Source: Paenibacillus sp. FSL R5-0490 (GTDB taxonomy: Bacteria > Bacillota > Bacilli > Bacillales > Cytobacillaceae). Taken from it: 64,000 nt of DNA. Below are positions 33,464 through 42,491 of the stretch, piece after piece. Below the pieces are notes generated by a model. That model ran no database searches. It had not been told where the DNA came from and saw nothing but the letters and a program-made list of their open reading frames with translations. Location of the stretch: positions 1-64,000 of the forward strand of contig NZ_MRTQ01000008.1 of the NCBI RefSeq assembly GCF_001956215.1, read 5' to 3'. The translations under genes were made by a program, and so were the position numbers. Each line of letters begins with the position of its first letter. The stretch's first letter is position 1.

Positions 33464-33498
33464 AAAATAAAAAACCGTGTGCCAGGACACGGTTAAGA
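33464..33498 (-). terminator. terminator of the siroheme genes
   Basis: On the minus strand AACCGTGT-CCTGGC-ACACGGTT is followed by TTTTATTTT, just after the sirC stop. Confidence 0.9.
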
Positions 33499-33504
33499 AG
33501 TTGA

Positions 33505-34113
33505 TTATGCTAATGACTGCAGGTAAGTCCATTTGCGTTCTCTCTCATCCTCTGAAAGGCGATAACGGTCATCCAGGAGTTCGGCAAGCAGCTCATTTTT
33601 TTCCGATGGAGGGATAGAAATCTGTTTAATATAATCACGGCATTTTCCCAGAAATTCTGAATATCCTGTCCAGCTTTCATCATATTGTTCTTCCAGCTGT
33701 TTTTTGAGCATCCGGGTCAGCTTCGGGCTTGCACCATTTGAGGTGACAGCGATTTGAAGAGGACCGCGCCTTACAGCTGCCGGGAAGATTACATTTCCTT
33801 CTCCTGCTTCATCGACCACGCAAACCAGCTGACCTGAATTCAGCGATTTAGCAAGTGCATGGTTAGCTTCACGTTCATTTGTGGCTAAAATAGATAAAAA
33901 AGCATTTTTAAAGTCATCGGGGGAAGCTTCCCGCTGTATGAGTTTATAGCCTCTTTGATGAGCTAAATGAAGAAGCTCATCTGAAAAATCAGGAGCAACA
34001 AAAGTGATATGGGCATTTTCTCCATCTAGTGTTTTAGCCTTTCGAAAAGCAATTCTGCCTCCGCCAGCAATCACGATTCTCTTGTTGGTTAGATCAATGA
34101 ATAACGGCTGCAT
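33505..34113 (-). CDS. sirC: precorrin-2 dehydrogenase (SirC/YlnF type)
   Basis: About 202 residues. The N-terminus is a Rossmann domain (LTNKRIVIAGGGRIAFRKAKTL, glycine motif near residues 14-18) using NAD to oxidise precorrin-2 to sirohydrochlorin, the second step of siroheme synthesis. ITSNGASPKLTRMLKKQLEEQY in the second half is the conserved dimer/active-site block of the CysG N-terminal family. ATG 34113 fits GAGGTG at seven bases. It overlaps sirB by 20 bases. Siroheme is the cofactor of assimilatory sulfite and nitrite reductases. Confidence 0.92.
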   Translation of the reverse strand: MQPLFIDLTNKRIVIAGGGRIAFRKAKTLDGENAHITFVAPDFSDELLHLAHQRGYKLIQREASPDDFKNAFLSILATNEREANHALAKSLNSGQLVCVVDEAGEGNVIFPAAVRRGPLQIAVTSNGASPKLTRMLKKQLEEQYDESWTGYSEFLGKCRDYIKQISIPPSEKNELLAELLDDRYRLSEDERERKWTYLQSLA

Positions 34114-34846
34114 TCTCATTCACCTCTCCATTCGCTTTTTTAGCGACCAGGTTTTGAATTGCCGCATGTTTCCCCAGCGTATCAGTAAGATTCACAGAGT
34201 ATCCTGCCTTTACTTTCTTATTTACCTCTCTTACTACCTCACTTAGCAGAAGCCCGGAGAATAATAGATAAGGGATGACAATCACATTGCCTCTTGCCTT
34301 TTGGCATATGGAGTTAAGGCCATCCTGAAAGGACGGAGCAGCTGCAGCCAAATAGCAGACCTGCACATCTGTCACACGGAGGCGTTCGCTGATTCCGTTT
34401 TTGATAGAGTCAAAAGCTCTAAGAATGGAAGGATCACTGCTGCCTCTCCCCACAATTAAAACAGAATCTAAAGGAGATATTGGCTGGGCATCTGCTGTAA
34501 CAAGCTCTGCAATGGCGTCTAGAATAGTGTCCTGGACTCCAAATGGGTCCGCCATTTTTACGATGATGCCATGATATTTTTCTATTAAAGGAGCAAGTTC
34601 TTCAGGAATATCCTGCTTGATATGTCCGGCTGCAAGTAAAAATAGAGGCACAATGACAATTTCTGTGGCTCCTTCCATGACACAGTGTTCAAAGCCTTCC
34701 TTAATATAAGGCTCAGTTAATTCCAGAAAACAAAGCTTTTGAATGGGAGCATCGACTTTTTTCATAACACTTTCGATAAAAAGGTTAGCTTCGGCAGCTC
34801 CTTTTTTGGAACGTGTGCCATGGCCGATGTATAGGATCGCTTTCAT
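34094..34846 (-). CDS. sirB: sirohydrochlorin ferrochelatase (SirB/YlnE type)
   Basis: A 250-residue class II chelatase inserting iron into sirohydrochlorin. YIGHGTRSKKGAAEA at residues 6-20 holds the active-site His9; VPLFLLAAGHIKQDIPEEL near 84-102 holds the second His. The second half repeats the fold (VLIVGRGSSDPS), as usual for CbiX/SirB. AGGAGGG precedes the ATG. It lies between sumT and sirC. Confidence 0.93.
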   Translation of the reverse strand: MKAILYIGHGTRSKKGAAEANLFIESVMKKVDAPIQKLCFLELTEPYIKEGFEHCVMEGATEIVIVPLFLLAAGHIKQDIPEELAPLIEKYHGIIVKMADPFGVQDTILDAIAELVTADAQPISPLDSVLIVGRGSSDPSILRAFDSIKNGISERLRVTDVQVCYLAAAAPSFQDGLNSICQKARGNVIVIPYLLFSGLLLSEVVREVNKKVKAGYSVNLTDTLGKHAAIQNLVAKKANGEVNENAAVIH

Positions 34847-34879
34847 TCGTTAGGCTCCCTCCTTTTTTAAAACCGCCGT

Positions 34880-35662
34880 TTATCCTTGCACAGCAGGCAG
34901 ATGTGGTGCAATTTCCTCTTCAAACCAATTAATTTTATGGTGCATGGCGACAACATTCCCAATGACGATCATGCTTGGATTCGTGATGTTTGATTCTTTC
35001 ACTTTGTTCTCAATAGTAGCAAGCGTGCCCGTAACGGTCCGCTGCTCTGAAAGGGTTCCCCAGTGAACGAGGGCAATCGGTGTTTGAGGTGATTTCCCGT
35101 TTTGAATAAGGTTTTTCACAATATTAGGCAAATGGGACACACCCATATAAACACAAATCGTGTCGACTGCATGTGCCAGGTGGGCCCACTGGTGCTCAGC
35201 TTCTTCGTTTCCTGCCTGGTGTCCTGTGACAAATGCGAAACTTTTGCTTAAGGTCCGGTGTGTGACCGGAATCCCCGCATAAGCAGATGCCGCGATCCCT
35301 GCAGTGACTCCGGGCACAATTTCAAATGGCACATCCTGATTGGCACACTCTTCTGCCTCTTCCCCGCCTCTGCCGAATACAAATGGATCTCCGCCTTTCA
35401 GCCGGCAGACCTGAAGACCTTTTTTCGCATATTTGACGAGCAGATGATTAATGGTTTCCTGTTTCATCACATGATGATTGGGGAGCTTGCCGCAATACAC
35501 CAGCTGGGCTTCTTTTTTCGCATAATTTAATAGTTCACGGTTAACGAGACGATCATAAAGAACGACATCTGCCTCCTGCAGGCAGCGCATTCCCTTAACA
35601 GTCATCAGGTCCGGGTCACCCGGTCCGGCACCTACTAAAAAAACTATTCCCGTCATACTCAT
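34880..35662 (-). CDS. sumT: uroporphyrinogen-III C-methyltransferase (SumT/YlnD)
   Basis: A 260-residue SAM-dependent methyltransferase making precorrin-2. Signatures: VFLVGAGPGDPDLMTVKG (residues 7-24), VVLYDRLVN, RLKGGDPFVFGRGGEE near 85-100 and VPGVTAGIAASAYAGIPVTHR. First gene of the siroheme trio. A 154-bp gap containing a terminator separates it from cysC, unlike the tighter B. subtilis operon, so it may have a promoter of its own; I could not identify a convincing one. Confidence 0.94.
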   Translation of the reverse strand: MSMTGIVFLVGAGPGDPDLMTVKGMRCLQEADVVLYDRLVNRELLNYAKKEAQLVYCGKLPNHHVMKQETINHLLVKYAKKGLQVCRLKGGDPFVFGRGGEEAEECANQDVPFEIVPGVTAGIAASAYAGIPVTHRTLSKSFAFVTGHQAGNEEAEHQWAHLAHAVDTICVYMGVSHLPNIVKNLIQNGKSPQTPIALVHWGTLSEQRTVTGTLATIENKVKESNITNPSMIVIGNVVAMHHKINWFEEEIAPHLPAVQG

Positions 35663-35778
35663 GCCCGCCCTTTCTGTAATGTCTTATAATATATGCACTT
35701 TAACGCTTTTCCTAGGCTGATAATCTAATTGTTTTCTATAATACCATTTTTCGGGGTGAAATAGTAGGAATTATTTTT

Positions 35779-35812
35779 CAGAAAAGGAGTCTCCTATTAA
35801 AAGAGACTCCCG
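35779..35812 (-). terminator. terminator after cysC
   Basis: On the minus strand GGAGTCTC-TTTTAATAG-GAGACTCC is followed by TTTTCTG. It divides the sulfate activation genes from the siroheme genes. Confidence 0.8.
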
Positions 35813-35816
35813 GTTC

Positions 35817-36416
35817 TTATAAAATATTCTTTTCCCGCAGATGGGCTACTATCTGACCGACTGCTTCTTCTACGGTGTAGTGGTCAGATCTGACCGTAAT
35901 TTCAGGGCTTTCAGGTGCCTCGTACGGGGAATCGATTCCTGTAAAGTCCTTAATTTCCCCGCGTCTGGCTTTTGCGTATAATTGCTTTGGATCCCGCCGT
36001 TCGCATTCTTCGAGCGGACAGTCAATGAAGACTTCAATAAATTCCCCTTCTTCAAACAGCGCCCTGACAGTTTCTCTATCCGACCGGAAAGGAGAAATGA
36101 ACGCTGTTGTAACGATCTTTCCGCTGTCCACAAACAGCTTCGCGACTTCCCCAATGCGCCTGATGTTTTCATTTCTGTCTGCCTCTGAAAAGCCAAGGTC
36201 TTTATTCAAGCCGTGTCTCACATTGTCGCCGTCGAGGACATATTCATTGATGCCCTGGCGGAACAGCTCGTGGGATACTGCATTTGCAATCGTTGATTTG
36301 CCTGAGCCTGATAGGCCGGTAAACCAGAGGACCACACTTCCATGGCCGTTCTGTGCCCGTCTGTCTTCCTTCGTAATCGCCGAATCATGCCAGGTGATGT
36401 TTGTTGCCTTTGTCAT
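35817..36416 (-). CDS. cysC: adenylylsulfate kinase
   Basis: A 199-residue kinase converting APS to PAPS. P-loop [13 protein letters not shown] at about residues 34-46, [20 protein letters not shown] near 62-81, and ISPFRSDRE and [17 protein letters not shown] [13 protein letters not shown] blocks are all intact. It follows sat by 12 bp, and AAGGGGCGG precedes the ATG. Note that the CysH next door has Fe-S Cys motifs of the APS-accepting type, so PAPS may not be essential for reduction. Confidence 0.95.
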   Translation of the reverse strand: MTKATNITWHDSAITKEDRRAQNGHGSVVLWFTGLSGSGKSTIANAVSHELFRQGINEYVLDGDNVRHGLNKDLGFSEADRNENIRRIGEVAKLFVDSGKIVTTAFISPFRSDRETVRALFEEGEFIEVFIDCPLEECERRDPKQLYAKARRGEIKDFTGIDSPYEAPESPEITVRSDHYTVEEAVGQIVAHLREKNIL

Positions 36417-36428
36417 TTTAACCGCCCC

Positions 36429-37574
36429 TTATACCGTTTCTTTTTCTCTCATGCCTTCTATTAACACCTCGACAACCTCTTTGCGGCTGAAAGTGGATGG
36501 CGGCAGCTCCCCATTCCGGAGCATTTCCCTTACCTTGGTGCCGGACAGAATGACGCGGTCTTCTTTGCTGTGCGGGCAGGTTTTATCAGATGCCATGCCT
36601 TCGCACTTATTGCAGTAGAAGCTGTGTTCAAAGAACAGCGGTTTGATGCCAAGCTCTTCTTCTGTAAAATGGCTGAAAATATGCTGGGCATCATATGTGC
36701 CATAATAATTGCCTACACCGGCATGGTCTCTTCCAACGATGAAGTGTGTGCAGCCGAAGTTTTTCCTTGCAATCGCATGGAAGATCGCTTCTCGTGGCCC
36801 CGCATATCTCATGGCTGCTGGATAGACAGCCAGCTGTGTGCGCTCTTTTGGATAGTAATTTTCCAAAAGGACCCGGTAGCTCCTAAGACGGACATCTGCA
36901 GGAATATCATCTGATTTTGTTTCGCCGACAAGCGGATTCAAAAACAGTCCATCCACCGTTTCCAGCGCAGCTTTTTGAATATATTCGTGTGCTCTGTGCA
37001 CCGGGTTTCTTGTCTGGAAGCCAACCACTGTTTTCCAGCCTTTTTCTTCAAACAGCGCCCTTGTTTCTTTAGGCTCGAACCATACATCCTCTGCTACACC
37101 TTTGCCAGGTTTTTTAATCAGCGTAACCTCTCCGGCAGCATAAACCGGACCGCGTTCAAAAAGCCTTTTCACACCGGGATGTGCCTGCTCCTCCGTTTTG
37201 TAGACTTCACGCGCCTCTTTGCTCAGGTCCGGCTCATACCATTCTGATACCGTGATGACTCCGTATACTTCACCTTCGTGAACCAGCTTAAACTTTTCAC
37301 CGGCTGCAAGCTCTTTGGCTTTTTCCGCTTGAACAGGGAGTGTAACAGGTATGGACCAAATCGTTCCGTCTGCCAGTCTCATTTTTTCAACAACAGATTC
37401 ATAGTCTGCTTTAGCTAGGAAACCTGTCAGAGGACTGAATAAGCCAACACCTATAAGTTCCAGATCACTCAGTGCGATGGCATCAATTAAGATTTCTTTT
37501 TCAATTCCTGTCAGGTCATAATTGGGATTGTAGCTTTGAATTAATTTTCCTCCATGAGGTTTCGGCAGAGCCAT
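36429..37574 (-). CDS. sat: sulfate adenylyltransferase
   Basis: A 381-residue homo-oligomeric ATP sulfurylase making APS from sulfate and ATP. The catalytic [11 protein letters not shown] motif is near residues 192-202 and [14 protein letters not shown] near 277-290. A Cys set, [16 protein letters not shown] near 320-335, matches the zinc-binding site of bacterial Sat. It lies between cysP and cysC with short gaps, as in B. subtilis. Confidence 0.95.
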   Translation of the reverse strand: MALPKPHGGKLIQSYNPNYDLTGIEKEILIDAIALSDLELIGVGLFSPLTGFLAKADYESVVEKMRLADGTIWSIPVTLPVQAEKAKELAAGEKFKLVHEGEVYGVITVSEWYEPDLSKEAREVYKTEEQAHPGVKRLFERGPVYAAGEVTLIKKPGKGVAEDVWFEPKETRALFEEKGWKTVVGFQTRNPVHRAHEYIQKAALETVDGLFLNPLVGETKSDDIPADVRLRSYRVLLENYYPKERTQLAVYPAAMRYAGPREAIFHAIARKNFGCTHFIVGRDHAGVGNYYGTYDAQHIFSHFTEEELGIKPLFFEHSFYCNKCEGMASDKTCPHSKEDRVILSGTKVREMLRNGELPPSTFSRKEVVEVLIEGMREKETV

Positions 37575-37600
37575 TTTTCATCAACCTTTCTTTTTAAAAT

Positions 37601-38665
37601 TTACTTTTTTTCAGTTATCGGCCTTACACTGGCTGGTGCCTGATTCATTAAGAATTTCACTCCGAAGACGGAGATAAGGACACCGGCCATTGCAATCACC
37701 GGATATACATTTTGTTCAATGAGCAGCTGGATGAGTGTATAAGATAGGACCATCGATAAAACCGGTGACACGACCCATACGACTAATAGCTGCACGACAA
37801 TGTCCTTCTTGAAGACTGACCGTCCCTGCTTCACAAATCCGATTCCAATAATGGAGGAAGTGGTAATTTGCGTTAAAGGAACAGGAATTCCAAAAACGGA
37901 AGCAATCGTAACAATTCCGGCTCCTGTTCCTGAGATGACACAGCCTTCTTCAAGACGGATTTTGGTAATCTTTTTGCCATTTGTCTCAAGGACTTTTTTT
38001 CCCAGCAGAACGGCTCCTAAAGCGACAAACAGGCCTCCCCAGAAAATTCCGCTGCCTGTGCTCATAATCCCGGCACCAACAAGCGGCCCGACTGCATTGG
38101 CAACATTATTCATGCCTGCGGAGAATGCTTCAAACACGCCCATGAAAATGACGAGCAGTGCTAAAACCGGAGTTGCCTTAGGCTTTTTAATCAGGTTCTG
38201 TATAAAGTTTCTCTTTAAAAAAGCAGCTGCCCCTATGGCTATTAAAAAAGCGGCAAATGGAGTAAGGAGCCAGAATGTGACGATCCAGGCAAGCTTTCCG
38301 GCAAATACGGATTGGTAGACGATTCCGGCGCCAACAACAGAACCGACCGTCACCTCACTGGTAGACAGCGGGATGCCGAATACATTCGCCAGAAACAGCG
38401 ATAATGCTGCAGATGCAATCACAATCAGCGCAATGGCAACCGTGAAGGTCTCTTTAGGAACAATACCGCTCCCCATCGTCTTTACCACTTCTCCTCCCCC
38501 AAGCCATGCTCCAAAGAAAACGGCCAAGCCGCAAAGAATAAGTGCTAACATGCGGTTTTTCAGGACACCTGAACCATACGCGATCCCCATGGATGCTGCT
38601 GCTCCGCTTGCCCCTATATTCATGGCGAAAAATAAACCGACTGTGACCGCTATGATCGTAAGCAT
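37601..38665 (-). CDS. cysP: sulfate permease CysP (PiT family)
   Basis: A 354-residue membrane protein of the inorganic phosphate transporter family, which in B. subtilis (formerly YlnA) is a sulfate permease. The repeated family motif is visible as NIGASGAAASMGIAYGSG at residues 16-33 and in the second half as GMNNVANAVGPLVGAGIMSTG. About ten helices. AAGGAGG precedes the ATG. Position between cysH and sat supports sulfate rather than phosphate as the substrate. Confidence 0.93.
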   Translation of the reverse strand: MLTIIAVTVGLFFAMNIGASGAAASMGIAYGSGVLKNRMLALILCGLAVFFGAWLGGGEVVKTMGSGIVPKETFTVAIALIVIASAALSLFLANVFGIPLSTSEVTVGSVVGAGIVYQSVFAGKLAWIVTFWLLTPFAAFLIAIGAAAFLKRNFIQNLIKKPKATPVLALLVIFMGVFEAFSAGMNNVANAVGPLVGAGIMSTGSGIFWGGLFVALGAVLLGKKVLETNGKKITKIRLEEGCVISGTGAGIVTIASVFGIPVPLTQITTSSIIGIGFVKQGRSVFKKDIVVQLLVVWVVSPVLSMVLSYTLIQLLIEQNVYPVIAMAGVLISVFGVKFLMNQAPASVRPITEKK

Positions 38666-38680
38666 GGTATCATCCTCCTT

Positions 38681-39397
38681 CTAGCTCGTATGAAGGCCGC
38701 ATTCAGTTTTGCCTGTGCCAGACCACCGGCCCGCACGGGAATCGCCATTTTCATCGACTGCCTGTGTACAGGGAAAGCAGCCAATGCTTGGGTAACCATG
38801 GTCATGCAAAGTGTTGTAAGGCAGGTCTTTTTCCCTGATGTAGGCCCAGACCTCATCCCATGTCCAGTGAATCAGCGGGCAAATTTTAATATTCCGGAAT
38901 TTTTCATCCCTGTTTAGGAACTGAGTATTCGCTCTTGTCGGGGACTGCTCCCGGCGAAGACCGGAGATCCAGGCCTGCTTTGGTGTTAACGCTTCTCTTA
39001 ATGGAATCACTTTACGGATCTGGCAGCATGAATTAGGCTCCCTTTTCCAAAGTGCCGAACCGTATTCTGCAGCCTGCTGGTCGAGTGTCAGCCTGGGCTC
39101 TTTCCGCTCAATCCTGAGGCTTGGGAAACGGGCTTCTATTTTATCAATCACTTCATAGGTTTCCGGGAAATGGAGACCGGTGTCTAAAAAGACAATATGT
39201 GCATCTGGCTTGATTTCCTGAATGAGGTCAATCAGCACGATTGCTTCCGCCCCGAAGCTCGATGCATAGACAATTTTATCTTCAGGATAATTCTCATAAG
39301 CCCATTTCAATACAGTGGCTGCGCCTTTTAATTTGTCATCAATTAGGAATGAATCTGAGATTTGGTTCCAATTTTCATATGTTACTGCAGTGCTCAT
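38681..39397 (-). CDS. cysH: adenylylsulfate/phosphoadenylylsulfate reductase
   Basis: A 238-residue thioredoxin-dependent reductase producing sulfite. VYASSFGAEAIVLIDLI near residues 43-59 is the nucleotide P-loop-like region and ISGLRREQSPTRA near 144-156 is the substrate loop. Two Cys pairs (SCCQIRK and GCFPCT) mark a [4Fe-4S] form able to use APS; the catalytic Cys is in ECGLHTS at the extreme C-terminus. GAAAGGAG precedes the ATG. It is the first large gene of the sulfate operon, 42 bp after a strong terminator. Confidence 0.95.
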   Translation of the reverse strand: MSTAVTYENWNQISDSFLIDDKLKGAATVLKWAYENYPEDKIVYASSFGAEAIVLIDLIQEIKPDAHIVFLDTGLHFPETYEVIDKIEARFPSLRIERKEPRLTLDQQAAEYGSALWKREPNSCCQIRKVIPLREALTPKQAWISGLRREQSPTRANTQFLNRDEKFRNIKICPLIHWTWDEVWAYIREKDLPYNTLHDHGYPSIGCFPCTQAVDENGDSRAGRWSGTGKTECGLHTS

Positions 39398-39438
39398 CTT
39401 GCAGTACTCCTTTCATATTCTAGAAATCTTTTAAAATC

Positions 39439-39489
39439 AAAAAAGGCAGTCTTCCCGACTGAAGAAATCCTTCAGTTGGAAAAACCGCC
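39439..39489 (-). terminator. strong terminator/attenuator between the yezD-like ORF and cysH
   Basis: On the minus strand a stem of about 20 bp (GGCGGTTTTTCC...GGGAAGACTGCC, with one mismatch and several G-U pairs) is followed by TTTTTTG. It is 42 bp before cysH, with no room for a promoter after it, so cysH transcription must read through it or be controlled at it. Confidence 0.8.
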
Positions 39490-39499
39490 TCTAGTTTGT

Positions 39500-39658
39500 C
39501 TAGTCAGCGCGCTTATTTGGTTGAAGACGAACCTTTTCGTTCTTCTCGAGTTGTATGACCTTGCCATCCTGGACGACCAGCGTGATCGATCCGAATTTAA
39601 TGCTCTGAAGCATCTGCTTCAAATGAGCAGATAACTCTTCCCAGTCTGCCTGTTTCAG
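39500..39658 (-). CDS. YezD-like (DUF2292) small protein, apparent CTG start
   Basis: A 52-codon ORF with GGAGG nine bases before CTG 39658; no ATG, GTG or TTG is available upstream in frame. The product contains LQSIKFGSITLVVQDGKV, then IQLEKNEKVR, the conserved YezD/DUF2292 pattern, a family often found beside sulfur assimilation genes. Its role is unknown. It sits in the leader of the cysH operon, between the likely promoter and a strong terminator. Confidence 0.75.
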   Translation of the reverse strand: MKQADWEELSAHLKQMLQSIKFGSITLVVQDGKVIQLEKNEKVRLQPNKRAD

Positions 39659-39729
39659 TGAGGCTCGCCTCCTTTTTTTTGTTGAGGAAAGGATACGTTT
39701 TTTAGTTTGTTTTTTGTGATGTTGAGATT

Positions 39730-39758
39730 AATCCTACCATACCCATAGGAATTGTCAA
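39730..39758 (-). promoter_or_regulatory. promoter and dyad of the cysH operon
   Basis: On the minus strand TTGACA (39758-39753), 16 bp, then TAGGAT (39736-39731). AATTCCTA and TAGGATT form a dyad that spans the spacer and -10. It resembles binding sites of sulfur regulators such as CymR, which is not tested. Transcription would start near 39724, giving a 325-base leader. I find no S-box riboswitch in it. Confidence 0.5.
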
Positions 39759-39898
39759 CAACTTATTTAAAGAAAATTATAAAAATCTGAAAAATGGGCT
39801 TTTCTTCACTGAAAACCGTGAATTGTGGCCAGCTTGTTTTACCACTTACTGAATAAGTGGTGTCTTTCAAATACCTATTTTTTAAGTGCAAAAAGAAC

Positions 39899-39930
39899 TA
39901 AAAAGGACCGAACAGCAATTGTTCGATCCC
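39899..39930 (-). terminator. terminator of the Gfo/Idh oxidoreductase
   Basis: On the minus strand GGATCGAACA-ATTGC-TGTTCGGTCC is followed by TTTTTAG, shortly after the stop codon. Confidence 0.85.
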
Positions 39931-39936
39931 TTCCTT

Positions 39937-40929
39937 TTATTTTTGGTCAGCCGGATAAATTACACCCATTTGCCTGCGTGCTTCATCCAGAATTTCCATT
40001 GTAGTCATAGAGTTTGCAAACGAGTTCACTTCAGATTCGGTTTTGCCCGCCTGAATCAGTTTTATGAATTCTACCGCTTCGTAATACATCGAATCGCTTA
40101 ATTGATCCTGTGTGAGATCTTCACTTTCTCCGTTGCGGTAATGCAGTGTAACTTTTTCAGGAGCACTTATTTTATCTATCACAATATTGCCTTCTTCTCC
40201 CTGGATTTCTGCAGGAAGGGTTGAATTAGTGATTTTGCTGAACATAATCACCGCATCCATGCCGGGATATTTAAGGACCATGCTTCCTTCCCCATCGACC
40301 CCTGAATCCAGTTTATAGCCTGCAGCTTTAATTGCCTCCGGTTTGCCGAATAAAGCCACAAGCGGATAAATGCAGTATATTCCAATGTCCATTAATGAAC
40401 CATTCGAAAGTTCGGGATTGAATGCATTCAGCACCGTTCCCTGCCTGTAAGCATCATAGCGGGAAGAATACTGGCAAAAGCTTGCAAAATACCTGCGAGC
40501 TTGTCCGATTTTATGAAGGTTTTCTTTTACGGCCAAAAAATTAGGCATTAATGCAGACTTTAAGGCTTCCATAAGCAGAACGTTGTTTTCCCTTGCTGCA
40601 GCGATCATCGTCTGCAATTCCTTCGTATTCGAGGCAATCGGCTTTTCGCATAAAACATGAACCTTGTGTTTCATAAAAAGAATAGCCTGCTCTGAATGCA
40701 GGGAATTCGGGCTTGCAATATAAACGGCATCGATTTCGCCGCTTGCGGCCATCGTCTGTAAATCAGTAAAAGTCCTCTTCACACCATATTTGCCTGCAAA
40801 TTCTTTTGCTTTTTCCTCAGTGCGGGAATAAACAGCTGTCAGCTGAAAATCTTCAGCCTGCAGTGCCGCTTTTAAAAATCTTTCTGTAATCCAGTTAGTG
40901 CCTACTATACCGAAACGAACCAATTTCAT
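39937..40929 (-). CDS. Gfo/Idh/MocA family oxidoreductase (YulF-like)
   Basis: A 330-residue NAD(P)-dependent dehydrogenase of sugar-type substrates. The N-terminal Rossmann domain starts FGIVGTNWITERFL; the CEKPIASN motif (about residues 93-100) carries the catalytic Lys, and a GSLMDIGIYCIYPL block (about 176-189) is the typical C-terminal-domain element. Substrate unknown; closest in feel to B. subtilis YulF. GGAGG lies one base before ATG 40929, so TTG 40923 may be the real start. Monocistronic. Confidence 0.85.
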   Translation of the reverse strand: MKLVRFGIVGTNWITERFLKAALQAEDFQLTAVYSRTEEKAKEFAGKYGVKRTFTDLQTMAASGEIDAVYIASPNSLHSEQAILFMKHKVHVLCEKPIASNTKELQTMIAAARENNVLLMEALKSALMPNFLAVKENLHKIGQARRYFASFCQYSSRYDAYRQGTVLNAFNPELSNGSLMDIGIYCIYPLVALFGKPEAIKAAGYKLDSGVDGEGSMVLKYPGMDAVIMFSKITNSTLPAEIQGEEGNIVIDKISAPEKVTLHYRNGESEDLTQDQLSDSMYYEAVEFIKLIQAGKTESEVNSFANSMTTMEILDEARRQMGVIYPADQK

Positions 40930-41000
40930 TCCTCCATTTTGTATGTATAAGATATCTTAATATAATGAAGGACAATTGCCCAAAAATCAATCATTTGCCA

Positions 41001-41830
41001 TTATGATTGGCTATGCGCCAGCCTGGACGAAGATTTTACACGTACCCAGGGACGGCCGTTTTCCCATTCTACCGAGATTGGTACACGAAATGTTTCCTCA
41101 AGCAGCAGATCGGTCAGTGTATGACACTTACTCCCCTGTGCGATGACCTTCCCATCCTTCAGCAGCATGGTGTGGGTGATGGAGGGAACAATTTCTTCAA
41201 TATGATGGGTCACATATAGAATCGTGGGGCCGCCAGGCTGTGCAGCCATTTTTTCAATAGAGCCCAGTAATTCTTCCTTCGAATAGATATCCAGCCCATT
41301 GCATGGTTCATCGAGAATCAGCAGCCGAGGTGAAGCCATTAGCGCTCTTGCAATCATCGCCTTTCGTTTCTCTCCCTGTGAAAGGGATGTGAGAGTCTGA
41401 TTCTGAACATGGCTAATATTGAACTGATTCATTAAGTCCTTTGCCTGATCCAGGTCCTGCTGTGTTATTTCCTGATAGAGACCGATTGACGCAAACTTTC
41501 CGCTGAGAACAATTTCAAGGGCGGATTCGGACGGCCGAAATTGAAACTTATCGTCAAGCGAGGTACTTACCCAGCCGATGGATTTTCGAAGCTCCGGAAT
41601 ATTGGTCTTCCCATAAAGATTTCCTAAAACGGACACCTGGCCGCCATTAGGCCACAGGTAGCCGGTAATCATCTGCAGGATCGTGGTTTTTCCGGATCCA
41701 TTCAAGCCTAAAAGGGCCAATGCTCTCCTTCACTTACCTTCCATGAAACACTGTCCAATATCTGCTTCCCGTTTCTTTTCCAGCTGACCTTATCCAGTGA
41801 TATGATATTTCCTGATTCCCCATGACTCAT
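41001..41830 (-). pseudogene. ABC transporter ATPase (YlmA-like), frameshifted
   Basis: Starts at ATG 41830 after GGAGGG and reads MSHGESGNIISLDKVSWKRN up to EGEHW, then shifts frame at about 41714-41718. The rest, in another frame, has LLGLNGSGKTTILQMI (Walker A), LSQGEKRKAMIARALM (signature) and LLILDEPCNGLDI (Walker B). Adding one G in TTGGCCC restores a normal protein of about 275 residues. No permease is adjacent, as for YlmA/ModF-type soluble ABC ATPases. A sequencing error is as likely as a true mutation. Confidence 0.8.
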
Positions 41831-41931
41831 TTTTGTACCCTCCTTCTCTCTTTGAATATAAATAGAGCTAGAGACAATATAGACTTCCCCGGAAGCTGCC
41901 GGAAATCCTTTGTCTTTAGCTCATTCTTTTT

Positions 41932-42471
41932 CTAATAATCCAGTTTTTGCTGATCTGAGAGAATTCCGGCACGGCGGAATTTCACAGCATTCTTACGATA
42001 AAATTCAGCTCCTGCAAGGATACGGTCCTGAAGTTCCTCCTTTACCGGCTTTAACGTTCTTGCTGGAACGCCTGCTGCAAGCATGTGATTTTCAATCACT
42101 TTATTTTCCCCGACGACTGCTCCAGCCGCTATCACCGCCCCTGCCTTTATATGAGCACCATTCAGGATGATAGCCCCCATGCCGATCAGGGCACCGTCTT
42201 CAATGGTGCAGCCGTGGATCACACAATTATGGCCAATTGTGACATTCTGTCCAATGGTAACCGGATAGCCTTCATCCACGTGAATCATCGTTCCTTCCTG
42301 TACATTGGTGCCTTTTCCGATTTTAATCGAATCATTGTCACCTCGCAGCACAGTATTGAACCAGATGGATACATCAGCCTCCAGTTTCACATTACCGATG
42401 ATATAGGTGTTAGGTGCCAAATAGACAGATTCATGCACGTCCGGATTCTGTCCTTCAAAATTAAATATCAT
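41932..42471 (-). CDS. gamma-carbonic-anhydrase-like hexapeptide-repeat protein
   Basis: A 179-residue left-handed beta-helix protein (YrdA/PaaY/CaiE group). Metal-binding His residues appear in MIHVDEG (near 62), TIGHNCVIHGC (near 79 and 84). A C-terminal helix follows the helix barrel. Members act as carbonic anhydrases or thioesterase-like proteins in CoA pathways. ATG 42471 fits GGAGGTG at eight bases. It lies 21 bp after tctA in the transporter/CoA-ligation operon, suggesting a helper role in acyl-CoA metabolism. Confidence 0.85.
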   Translation of the reverse strand: MIFNFEGQNPDVHESVYLAPNTYIIGNVKLEADVSIWFNTVLRGDNDSIKIGKGTNVQEGTMIHVDEGYPVTIGQNVTIGHNCVIHGCTIEDGALIGMGAIILNGAHIKAGAVIAAGAVVGENKVIENHMLAAGVPARTLKPVKEELQDRILAGAEFYRKNAVKFRRAGILSDQQKLDY

Positions 42472-42491
42472 CTCCACATCACCTCCGCCTT

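Noticed and set aside
35663-35778. Separate promoter for sumT-sirB-sirC
   Set aside because: AT-rich -10-like sequences exist, but none has a matching -35 at proper spacing; the terminator upstream makes a promoter likely but I cannot place it.
36025-36618. 197-codon plus-strand frame opposite cysC and sat
   Set aside because: Antisense to two well-conserved genes; composition follows the complement of their codons.
39397-39730. S-box (SAM) or T-box riboswitch before cysH
   Set aside because: The leader lacks the conserved S-box core and any T-box sequence; it holds an ORF and a simple long terminator instead.
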